64,000 bases of DNA from Chloracidobacterium validum (GTDB taxonomy: Bacteria > Acidobacteriota > Blastocatellia > Chloracidobacteriales > Chloracidobacteriaceae), in the NCBI RefSeq assembly GCF_018304825.1, contig NZ_CP072648.1, positions 789,501 to 853,500 of the forward strand. The letters are read 5' to 3'. Below the pieces are notes generated by a model. It saw only the letters and a list, made by a program, of their open reading frames with translations. It did no database searches and was not told where the DNA came from. Shown piece by piece: positions 53,816 through 61,336 of this stretch. Positions within the stretch are counted from its first letter, which is position 1. The number at the start of each line of letters is the position of its first letter. The translations under genes were made by a program, and so were the position numbers.

Positions 53816-54892
53816 GTGCGCGTCCTCGTGGCGGCCGGCGGAACCGGCGGACATATCTTTCCCGGCATTGCCATTGCCCAGGCGTTGCTCAAGCGCGATC
53901 CGACGACCGAGGTGCGCTTTGTCGGCACGGAACGCGGGCTTGAAAAAAAGCTGGTGCCGGCGGCCGGTTTCGACCTGACATTCATTCCGTCGGGGGCGCT
54001 CAACAACGTTTCCTGGCGACAGCGGCTGAAAACCCTGGCGGCCCTGCCGGTTGGCTTTTGGCAAGCCTGGCGGCTGGTCGGGCAGTTCAAGCCCGACTTG
54101 GCCATCGGCGTTGGAGGTTATGCGTCGGGCCTGGCGATGCTGGCGGCGATGCTGCGCGGGGTGCCGACCCTGGCCGTCGAAGTCAATGTCCTGCCGGGAC
54201 TCACCAACCGCCTCCTGGCGCGCTTCGTGACGGGCGCGGCGGTGGCTTACCGTGAGACGGCCGCCTACTTTGGCGCGAAAGCCATCCTCACCGGCACGCC
54301 GGTGCGCGCTGAGTTCACGCATATTCCGCCGAAACCGGATACCGTGCCCCGGCAGCAAGTACTGGTTTTTGGCGGTAGCCAGGGAGCGCAGGCCATCAAC
54401 CGTGCCATGGTCGAAGCCGCGCCCCGGTTGGCGACGCACCCGGGCCTGCGTCTCGTCCACCAAACCGGCGAGCGGGATGCCGACATGGTCCGCGCAGCCT
54501 ATGCCGCCACCGGATTACAAGCTGAAGTTCACCCATTCATTCACGCCATGGCAGACGCCATCAGCGCCGCGGATGTCGTCGTTTGCCGGGCCGGCGCGGC
54601 AACGATTGCCGAAATTGCGGCTGCCGGGCGGGCGGCAATTTTTATTCCGTTTCCGCAAGCCGCCGACGATCACCAGCGGAAAAACGCTGAGGCGTTTGTC
54701 CGCGCCGGCGCGGGCGAAATGATTCTGCAAGCCGAACTCAGCGGCGAGAAACTCGCCCAAACCCTCCTGAACCTGCTTGCCAACCCGGCACGACTATCCA
54801 CCATGGAAGCCGCCAGTCGCGCCCTGGCCAGGCCGGATGCGGCCGAACACACCGTAGATGTTGCGTTCCAACTTCTACATCGCCCAAGATGA
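53816..54892 (+). CDS. murG: UDP-GlcNAc--undecaprenyl-pyrophosphoryl-MurNAc-pentapeptide transferase
   Basis: A 358-residue GT-B glycosyltransferase. GTG 53816 gives the family start RVLVAAGGTGGHIFPGIAIAQAL; a longer in-frame reading runs back through ftsW in another frame and is not real. Other motifs: VGTERGLEKKLVPAAGFDLTF, AIGVGGYASGLAMLAAML, EVNVLPGLTNRLLARF, VFGGSQGAQAINRAM, FIHAMADAISAADVVVCRAGAATIAEIA and PFPQAADDHQRKNAEAF. It adds GlcNAc to lipid I to make lipid II on the inner face of the membrane. murC starts eight bases after its stop. Confidence 0.95.
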   Translation: MRVLVAAGGTGGHIFPGIAIAQALLKRDPTTEVRFVGTERGLEKKLVPAAGFDLTFIPSGALNNVSWRQRLKTLAALPVGFWQAWRLVGQFKPDLAIGVGGYASGLAMLAAMLRGVPTLAVEVNVLPGLTNRLLARFVTGAAVAYRETAAYFGAKAILTGTPVRAEFTHIPPKPDTVPRQQVLVFGGSQGAQAINRAMVEAAPRLATHPGLRLVHQTGERDADMVRAAYAATGLQAEVHPFIHAMADAISAADVVVCRAGAATIAEIAAAGRAAIFIPFPQAADDHQRKNAEAFVRAGAGEMILQAELSGEKLAQTLLNLLANPARLSTMEAASRALARPDAAEHTVDVAFQLLHRPR

Positions 54893-54899
54893 GGTAGTC

Positions 54900-56264
54900 A
54901 TGACCGAACATGTTCACTTCATCGGGATTGGCGGAAGCGGGATGAGCGGAATTGCCGAAGTTGCCCTGCGGCGGGGATGGCAGGTCTCTGGGTCAGACCT
55001 GCTGGCCACGGCGACGACTGAGCGCCTCCAGGCACTCGGCGCGGACGTTTTTATCGGCCATGATCCGGCGCACCTTCAGGGGGCGCAGCGCGTGGTGGTC
55101 TCGGCTGCTGTCAAAGCTGACAATCCAGAGCGTCTGGCCGCCCAGTCGCAGGGGATTCCGGTGCTGCACCGGGCAGCGATGTTGGCGGAACTGATGCAAG
55201 GTCACATCGCCATCACTGTTGCCGGCACGCACGGCAAAACCACGACCAGCGCGATGATTGCGACGGTGCTCCGCGCGGCCGGCTGCGATCCAACGGTCGT
55301 CATCGGATCCGCCCTGGACGGCGTCGGCGGTGGCGCGTTGGTTGGGCATGGGCCACACTTTGTCGCCGAAGCCGATGAAAGCGACGGCTCATTTCTGATG
55401 CTGCCCCGCACCTTGGCCGTCGTCACCAACATTGACCGCGACCATCTGGACTTCTACCGCGACTTGGAGGACATCACCGAGCACTTCGCCCGCTTTGCCG
55501 AGGGGGTTTCGGAAAGCGGCGCGGTCATCGCCTGTGCCGATGACCCCGGCGTGCGGGCGTGGCTTCCGCGCCTGACCAGACGATGCATAACCTACGGACT
55601 CACGACCCCTGAGGCGCACCTACGCGCTACCGAGCCGGTTGCGCAACCGCCCTTTGGGTGGACGTTCAAGGTCTGGCACGATGACGTTTGCCTGGGAACG
55701 GTGCGACTGTCCGTCCCCGGACGCCACGCCATCCGCAACGCGCTGGCGGCTGTCGCCACCGGGCTTGAACTCGGATTAGACTTCCGAGACATACAAATCG
55801 GGCTGGAAACGTTTAAAAATGTTTCCAGACGGTTCCAAATTCGCGGAGAACGGGATAATGTGCTGGTGATTGACGATTACGGCCACCACCCGGTCGAAAT
55901 TGCCGCCGTTCTCGACGCGGCGCGCAGTGCCGGGCGGCGCATTGTGCTGGTGTTTCAGCCGCACCGCTACTCCCGAACACAATGCCTGTTTGGGGAGTTT
56001 GTCACGGCGCTCTGCGGCGCGGATGTGGTTTGTATCGTGGAGGTGTACGCCGCGGGCGAAGCGCCGATAACCGGTGTGACGGGGTCCGCCCTGGCGGCGG
56101 CCGTGCAAGCGGCGGGACACAGGGCGGCGTATGATGTCGGGGCGCTCGACGAGGCACTGCCGGCCGTGGCGGCGCTCCTGCGCCCCGGCGATGTCTTGCT
56201 GACGGTGGGTGCCGGCAACGTCTGGCAGATCGGTAAGAGGTTTTTGGAGCATGCCGAAGTCTAG
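54900..56264 (+). CDS. murC: UDP-N-acetylmuramate--L-alanine ligase
   Basis: A 454-residue Mur ligase from ATG 54900 with GAGG upstream; an in-frame ATG at 54858 lies inside murG. MTEHVHFIGIGGSGMSGIAEV is the normal N-terminus, then VAGTHGKTTTSAMIATVL (ATP site), EADESDGSFLMLPRTLAVVTNIDRDHLDFY and a late VIDDYGHHPVEIAAVLDAAR and VFQPHRYSRTQCLFGEF. It adds L-Ala to UDP-MurNAc, the first peptide step. The stop overlaps the start of murB by 14 bases. Confidence 0.96.
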   Translation: MTEHVHFIGIGGSGMSGIAEVALRRGWQVSGSDLLATATTERLQALGADVFIGHDPAHLQGAQRVVVSAAVKADNPERLAAQSQGIPVLHRAAMLAELMQGHIAITVAGTHGKTTTSAMIATVLRAAGCDPTVVIGSALDGVGGGALVGHGPHFVAEADESDGSFLMLPRTLAVVTNIDRDHLDFYRDLEDITEHFARFAEGVSESGAVIACADDPGVRAWLPRLTRRCITYGLTTPEAHLRATEPVAQPPFGWTFKVWHDDVCLGTVRLSVPGRHAIRNALAAVATGLELGLDFRDIQIGLETFKNVSRRFQIRGERDNVLVIDDYGHHPVEIAAVLDAARSAGRRIVLVFQPHRYSRTQCLFGEFVTALCGADVVCIVEVYAAGEAPITGVTGSALAAAVQAAGHRAAYDVGALDEALPAVAALLRPGDVLLTVGAGNVWQIGKRFLEHAEV

Positions 56265-57147
56265 TGAGCAAATTTGCGCGGAACTTGCCGTTGACGCCCG
56301 CTTTCACCAGCCGATGCGCCGCCTGACCTCGCTGCGCACCGGCGGCGAGATTGCCTGCGTCGCGTTTCCAGACACGCCGGAAAAAGCGGCCAGGTTGGTT
56401 CAGATGCTTGACGCCAACGGGATTCGCTGGAGTCCGTTGGGCTACGGCACGAACCTTCTCGTGGCGGATGGCACACTTGACCGCGTTGCGGTGAGCCTGC
56501 GCGCATTGAAGACTCCGGTGACCTTCGATGGACTGCGCGTCCGAGTCCCGGCCGGTTACAGCCTGCCGCGTCTGGTCAACCAGTGCGCCGACCGGGGATT
56601 GTCCGGGATTGAGGGGCTGGCCCCCATTCCGGGTAGCCTCGGCGGCGCCGTCAAGATGAATGCCGGCTCGCACGGCTACGAGATTGCCGACGTCATCGAA
56701 TCGGTGGACATCGTCCGTGACGGACGAATCCTGACCCTCCCGCGTGACGAGATTGCCTTTGCTTACCGCCACTCTCCGTTCACGGCGCAGGACCTGATTC
56801 TGGGAACGACGTTGCGGCTGCGTCCGGGCAATCCCGAAGCCAGCCGGGCTGAAATTGCCGAGTATCGCCGTCACCGCGCGGCGACGCAGCCGGTCAACGC
56901 CAACAGCGCTGGGTGTATGTTCAAAAACCCAGCGACTGGACCGACTACCGGGCGTATGATTGACGAACTTGGACTCAAGGGGAAAAGCATTGGCGGGGCC
57001 ACCATTTCTCCGCTTCATGCCAACTTTATCGTCACGGATGGTGCCGCGCGGGCGGCCGATGTCTTTGCGCTCATCGAGCACATCCGGTCGCAGGTGCGCA
57101 AAACGCATGGCATCGAACTTGAAATGGAAGTCGAAGTCTGGGATTGA
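56251..57147 (+). CDS. murB: UDP-N-acetylenolpyruvoylglucosamine reductase
   Basis: A 298-residue FAD enzyme from ATG 56251, 14 bases inside murC. It has NTSLRTGG-like TSLRTGGEIA, the FAD site PLGYGTNLLVADGTLD, GLEGLAPIPGS-like GIEGLAPIPGSLGGAVKMNAG, FAYRHSPF and NANSAGCMFKNP, whose Ser donates a proton, as in the type II (Bacillus/Thermotoga-like) enzyme. It reduces the enolpyruvyl group to lactyl and so makes UDP-MurNAc. murA, which acts before it, is not in the window. ftsQ follows by 17 bases. Confidence 0.95.
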   Translation: MPKSSEQICAELAVDARFHQPMRRLTSLRTGGEIACVAFPDTPEKAARLVQMLDANGIRWSPLGYGTNLLVADGTLDRVAVSLRALKTPVTFDGLRVRVPAGYSLPRLVNQCADRGLSGIEGLAPIPGSLGGAVKMNAGSHGYEIADVIESVDIVRDGRILTLPRDEIAFAYRHSPFTAQDLILGTTLRLRPGNPEASRAEIAEYRRHRAATQPVNANSAGCMFKNPATGPTTGRMIDELGLKGKSIGGATISPLHANFIVTDGAARAADVFALIEHIRSQVRKTHGIELEMEVEVWD

Positions 57148-57164
57148 GCAGGTAGGAGTGGAGC

Positions 57165-58205
57165 GTGTCTGTCGCCCGTGAACGAACAACTCGGCAAGTC
57201 GTGCCGTCGCGCCGTGAACAAACGCGCGAAGCCGCCGCCGTGCGTCGGCCGCGGGTTATGGCCGGTCCACTCTGGGATACGCTCCGACCTTGGCAACCGT
57301 GGCTGATGTGGGGCGCGCTACTCATCGGACTCAGCGGATTTGGCTTTGCCATGACCCAGTCAGATTTATTCAACCTGCGCCATGTGGAAGTGGTCGGTTG
57401 TCAGCCGCCGCTGGCGGAAGACATTGAACGCGCCACGCGCCAGCAGGCAACCGGCTCACTGTTGGTGGTATCGCTGACGGCGTTGCGGCAGAACCTGGAA
57501 AGCCTAGCGCGGGTTCGGCGCGCGCGCGTCGTCCGTATTCTGCCGGACACCCTGCGCATCATCGTCGAAGAGCGCAAACCCGTTGTCCTGGCGCAAATGG
57601 CTGAGCGCAGCGGCCTGGTCTGGCTTGACGAAGAAGGGGTGGTGCTGTCGGTTTATGACCCGGATACCGACGGCGAGCCGCCAAGCATTGCGGTTGGGTT
57701 CGTCTCTGACCGAGAGCCAAACGGGCAGCGCGAGAACCGCGCGCGCTTGCAGCTTTACCGTAATTTGATGTGGGCGCTCGATGCCGCCACACCGCGCCTT
57801 TCTGAGCGCGTTGAGTCGGTTGATGTCTCCCACCCGGATGACGTGCGCATCCAACTCCGGGACACGCGCATCACCATTGGCCTTGGCAAGGAGGACTTTC
57901 GGGTGCGCTTGCTTCACGCTTGTGAGATTGTGGATGCGCTTCAGCGGCGTGACATGGCCATTCTTGAACGCTTGCAGTTTTCTGACCCACGTATTTTCGA
58001 GCGGGCGCCGTACCTTCGGGCGGTCAACATGGTCAACCCAAAGCAGGTGAATCTGGAGTTCGATGAGCGCCTGACGGCTGGCGCGCCGCGCGCCGCTGCC
58101 GGCGCGAGCCGTCCGACGCCTCCGACGTCCGTTACCAGGAAAACAACCGACAAAAAGCCACCAGAAGCGAGACCCCGCGCGACGGGGCCGGTGCCGCGGA
58201 GGTAG
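57165..58205 (+). CDS. ftsQ: Cell division protein FtsQ/DivIB
   Basis: A 346-residue bitopic protein from GTG 57165 with GGAGTGGAG upstream. About 45 basic cytoplasmic residues precede one membrane helix (WLMWGALLIGLSGFGFAM). A POTRA domain follows (FNLRHVEVVGCQPPLAEDIE and ARVRRARVVRILPDTLRIIVEERKPV), then the FtsQ beta domain (RSGLVWLDEEGVVLSVYD, EDFRVRLLHACEIVDAL). The tail is Pro/Arg-rich. It links early and late divisome parts in the periplasm. ddl, often before it, is absent. ftsA starts two bases after its stop. Confidence 0.92.
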   Translation: MSVARERTTRQVVPSRREQTREAAAVRRPRVMAGPLWDTLRPWQPWLMWGALLIGLSGFGFAMTQSDLFNLRHVEVVGCQPPLAEDIERATRQQATGSLLVVSLTALRQNLESLARVRRARVVRILPDTLRIIVEERKPVVLAQMAERSGLVWLDEEGVVLSVYDPDTDGEPPSIAVGFVSDREPNGQRENRARLQLYRNLMWALDAATPRLSERVESVDVSHPDDVRIQLRDTRITIGLGKEDFRVRLLHACEIVDALQRRDMAILERLQFSDPRIFERAPYLRAVNMVNPKQVNLEFDERLTAGAPRAAAGASRPTPPTSVTRKTTDKKPPEARPRATGPVPRR

Positions 58206-58207
58206 CC

Positions 58208-59458
58208 ATGGCTCGGGGCACTCCCTATACGGCGAGCCTGGACCTTGGCTCGACCCGAACCCGCATCGTGATTGCGACCCCAGTTCCTGACCGTGACCGC
58301 TGGACGGTGGCCGGTTATGCCGATGTTCCATCCAAAGGCATGCGCAAGGGCGTCGTCGTGAATATCGAACTGGTTGAAGAGACGATTCGCCAGGCGCTCA
58401 CCGAAGCCGAAAAGATGGCCGGAATCGAGGTTTCTTCAGTTCATGCGAGCTTGTCCGGCATGCATGTTCGGGGGCTGAATGGTCACGGTGTCGTGGCGGT
58501 CTCGCACCGCAATCGGCAGATTACGGCGGCGGATGTCCAGCGGGTGATTGAGCAGGCGAGCGCCATCAGCCTGCCGTCCGACCGCGGAATTGTCGAGGTT
58601 CTTCCGCAAGAATTCGTCGTGGATGAGCAGGATGGCATTGGCGACCCCCTCGGTATGTTGGGGATGCGGCTCGAAGTTACCATACATATAGTGACTTCGC
58701 CGGTGACTGCCTCACAAAACATCGTGACAAGCGCAAACCGGCTGGGTATGATTGTCGAAGACCTCACCCTCGGTTCCCTTGCTGCGGCAACGGCTACGCT
58801 CACTGACGAAGAACGTGAATACGGTACGGCCATCGTTGACATTGGTGGTGAAATCACCAGCCTTGCAGTGTTTCAGCGTGGCGCGGTCCGCCACACGGCC
58901 ATGTTTGGAATCGGGGGAACATCTTTCACGAATGATATTGCGGTGGGGCTTCGGTCGTCCGTGCCGGAAGCTGAACGCATCAAGCAAGCTTTTGGATGCG
59001 CTTTCGCGCCCCTATTGCACCCTGATGAGCGCCAGGAACAGTTGGAATTCGCTGCTTCCGGTGGCCGTCCCCGCCTGCTTTCACGGCACGTCTTGTGTGA
59101 CATGCTCCAGCCGCGGGCCGAAGAGATTTTCAAGCAACTTCAGGAGAATATTCGAGAAGCAGGATTGGAGCGAAAACTGTCAAGCGGCTTGGTTCTGACG
59201 GGTGGTGGCAGCCTTTTATCAGGCATTCCCGAACTCGCGGAGCGCATGCTCGACGTTCCGGTGCGAATTGGCACGCCGACCGGACTTGACGGGCTAAACG
59301 AAGAACTTCGGCGCGCCGAGTGGGCAACCTCGATTGGATTGATTCTTTCGAGCATTCGTCCACGGGCAAATCATCATTTGCGGCAACGTGAGACGGGTTG
59401 GCGAGATTGGTTGACGGGTATAAAAAATTTCTTTTCTTCGCCGAATTCGGCGCGCTGA
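58208..59458 (+). CDS. ftsA: Cell division protein FtsA
   Basis: A 416-residue actin-fold ATPase. ASLDLGSTRTRIVIATPVPD is the phosphate 1 loop, the SHU/1C subdomain lies at about 85-165, and AIVDIGGEITSLAVFQRG and LTGGGSLLSGIPELAERML are the second phosphate loop and adenosine motifs. The C-terminus (GWRDWLTGIKNFFSS) is the amphipathic membrane-targeting helix. It tethers FtsZ to the inner membrane. A 66-base gap separates it from ftsZ and contains a GGCAGGAGG ribosome binding site (59506-59514). Confidence 0.96.
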   Translation: MARGTPYTASLDLGSTRTRIVIATPVPDRDRWTVAGYADVPSKGMRKGVVVNIELVEETIRQALTEAEKMAGIEVSSVHASLSGMHVRGLNGHGVVAVSHRNRQITAADVQRVIEQASAISLPSDRGIVEVLPQEFVVDEQDGIGDPLGMLGMRLEVTIHIVTSPVTASQNIVTSANRLGMIVEDLTLGSLAAATATLTDEEREYGTAIVDIGGEITSLAVFQRGAVRHTAMFGIGGTSFTNDIAVGLRSSVPEAERIKQAFGCAFAPLLHPDERQEQLEFAASGGRPRLLSRHVLCDMLQPRAEEIFKQLQENIREAGLERKLSSGLVLTGGGSLLSGIPELAERMLDVPVRIGTPTGLDGLNEELRRAEWATSIGLILSSIRPRANHHLRQRETGWRDWLTGIKNFFSSPNSAR

Positions 59459-59524
59459 GCATACTATTTTTTTCATAGCGCAGACGGGTCCCGATCAAGG
59501 TTACGGGCAGGAGGCATTTATCCC

Positions 59525-60676
59525 ATGGGAGCAGACAACAAGCGGTCACCGAATCCACCACCAGTGAGGTTTGAATTTGTGGAAAACACAATCTCGAAAG
59601 GTGCAAACATCAAGGTTATCGGCGTCGGCGGGGGCGGTGGCAATGCTGTCAATCGCATGATTGAGTCAGGCATCGAAGGTATCTCCTTCCTGGTGGTCAA
59701 TACCGACATGCAGGCGCTCAGCATGTCAAAGGCGCAGGTCAAGATTCAGATTGGCAGCAAAAAGACACGTGGGTTGGGGGCGGGGGCCGACCCCAAAACA
59801 GGACGCGAAGCTGCCCTTGAAGACACCGATAAGATCATAGACGCTCTGGAAGGTGCGGACATGGTCTTCATCACGGCCGGGATGGGTGGTGGAACCGGAA
59901 CTGGCGCCGCACCGATTGTCGCCGGACTCGCCAGTGAAATGGAAATCCTGACCGTGGCCGTCGTCACCAAGCCCTTCGGATTTGAAGGGCGGCGGCGCAT
60001 GACGAATGCCGAGAATGGTATCAAGGAGCTTCACCAGTGCGTGGACACCATCATCACCATTCCTAACGACCGCCTTCTGACCACCGTGGATCGCAACACG
60101 TCGCTGGCAGATTCATTCCGCATGGCGGACGATGTCCTGCGGCAGGCCGTACAGGGCATTTCAGACCTCATCACTGTTCCCGGCATGATCAACCTCGACT
60201 TTGCCGACGTGCGCACGATTATGCGCGGCTCCGGTATCGCGCTCATGGGAACCGGTCAAGCCTCTGGTGAAAACCGGGCCATCCAGGCCACCAACGCGGC
60301 GATTGCCAGCCCGCTCCTGGAAGAAGCCTCGATTGAAGGGGCAAGGGGGGTTCTCGTCAACGTGACCGGCGGCAGCAACCTGACGCTGCACGAGGTCAAC
60401 GAAGCGACTTCCATCATTCAGAAAGCCGCGCACCCAGAAGCCAATATCATCTTTGGCGCGGTCATTGATGAACGGATGCAGGAGGACATGAAAATCACGG
60501 TCATTGCAACCGGTTTTGACCAGGTCGCCCAAGCCGCCAATCACCCACCGGCGACGACAACGACGGCGGTGGCCGGCAACGTCGTCACCGCACCATCCTT
60601 TGGGCGAGTGGCAAGCTCCAATCCCGAATCTGATCTGTTGGAGACCCCAGCCTTCCTCCGGCGCAAAGCCGAATAG
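59525..60676 (+). CDS. ftsZ: Cell division GTPase FtsZ
   Basis: A 383-residue tubulin homologue. Motifs: [48 protein letters not shown] (G-box), [29 protein letters not shown] (T7 loop) and [11 protein letters not shown]. The disordered tail is short and ends with [12 protein letters not shown], the conserved peptide that binds FtsA. It polymerises into the Z ring. It is the last gene of the cluster. A compound hairpin lies about 50 bases after its stop. Confidence 0.98.
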   Translation: MGADNKRSPNPPPVRFEFVENTISKGANIKVIGVGGGGGNAVNRMIESGIEGISFLVVNTDMQALSMSKAQVKIQIGSKKTRGLGAGADPKTGREAALEDTDKIIDALEGADMVFITAGMGGGTGTGAAPIVAGLASEMEILTVAVVTKPFGFEGRRRMTNAENGIKELHQCVDTIITIPNDRLLTTVDRNTSLADSFRMADDVLRQAVQGISDLITVPGMINLDFADVRTIMRGSGIALMGTGQASGENRAIQATNAAIASPLLEEASIEGARGVLVNVTGGSNLTLHEVNEATSIIQKAAHPEANIIFGAVIDERMQEDMKITVIATGFDQVAQAANHPPATTTTAVAGNVVTAPSFGRVASSNPESDLLETPAFLRRKAE

Positions 60677-60727
60677 CCTGGCGATGACGCTGCGCGTCAT
60701 GTTGCCCCGGGTTCCCGCGTCCGTGGG

Positions 60728-60775
60728 CGCGTTTCAAAGGCCGCTCAGAACGTGTCTGAAAAAGCTTGAAACGCG
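60728..60775 (+). terminator. Compound hairpin downstream of ftsZ
   Basis: CGCGTTTCAA (60728-60737) pairs perfectly with TTGAAACGCG (60766-60775). Inside, TCAGA (60745-60749) pairs with TCTGA (60755-60759). The two stems form a long bulged hairpin 52 bases after the ftsZ stop. No T run follows, so it may end the dcw transcript with Rho or protect its 3' end. Confidence 0.5.
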
Positions 60776-61118
60776 ACACGGCATCCTGCCTGTGAACAGC
60801 CGCGCCTTGGGGAGGCGGTTCTGCCGTGGCGCGAACGCGCCGGCGGTGACGCGAGCACTACCGCATCAGGCAAGCACCATCCAGTAACGGCAAACACACA
60901 ACCCACGAAATTCCCCGACAAGCCACCGTCTTGGAGACGCCGTCACACCGGTTGAAGCACTGGTAGATAGGCGTCACTGTCCCTGAATCCCCCTGTTTTC
61001 CGGGGTGCTCGACGCGCTTGCCTGCCGAAACTGCGTGGGGCGGCTTGCCGTCGGCTCGGCAGCCAATCTCGAAAAAGGCCTTGACAGCCAGTGGCTGGAT
61101 GCTAGATGTTTACAGCAC

Positions 61119-61133
61119 TGAAAATCATTTTCA
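61119..61133. promoter_or_regulatory. Fur-box-like palindrome at the receptor promoter
   Basis: TGAAAATCATTTTCA is a perfect 7-1-7 inverted repeat and differs from the classical Fur core (TGATAATNATTATCA) at two symmetric positions. A perfect -35 TTGACA (61081-61086) lies upstream and a weak -10 TAGATG (61103-61108) follows after 16 bases. The palindrome would then start just after the transcription start point, a usual repression site. It implies iron control of the TonB-dependent receptor 200 bases further on. Confidence 0.6.
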
Positions 61134-61177
61134 TTTACAGAAAGCGATGCCACCCTAAGTTTTTCATGCATGCTAAC

Positions 61178-61209
61178 GAAGCCTTCCGTGCGGCAACACG
61201 GAAGGCTTC
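61178..61209 (+). other. 13-base-stem hairpin in the receptor leader
   Basis: GAAGCCTTCCGTG (61178-61190) and CACGGAAGGCTTC (61197-61209) pair perfectly around CGGCAA. It lies between the Fur-like box and the receptor start at 61337, so it would be in the 5' leader of the mRNA. No T run follows, which argues against simple intrinsic termination. Confidence 0.6.
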
Positions 61210-61336
61210 CACCGTACGTTCCACCCAGTAGGCAATTGCGGATGGCGCGCACCCCGACACTCTACCCGATGCGTCATCTGGAATGAAGTGACAGTTGGCG
61301 TTCTTGCGCCAGCGCAACGATTGGAGTGTTTGTCAG

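Larger units (their letters stand above)
60677..61336. other. 660-base non-coding region between ftsZ and the TonB receptor
   Basis: No convincing gene is seen; an open frame overlapping ftsZ (60504-60887) has no ribosome binding site and no protein-like content. The region contains a compound hairpin (60728-60775), a promoter and a Fur-box-like palindrome (61081-61133), and a 13-base-stem hairpin (61178-61209). It therefore looks like a terminator zone followed by a long regulated leader. Confidence 0.6.

Noticed and set aside
56002-57189. 395-codon minus-strand open frame opposite murC/murB
   Set aside because: It is low-complexity, Arg/Pro-rich and antisense to two conserved genes, so it is a composition artefact.
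60504-60887. 127-codon plus-strand frame overlapping the end of ftsZ
   Set aside because: More than a third lies inside ftsZ in another frame, it contains the post-ftsZ hairpin, and it has no ribosome binding site or protein-like pattern.
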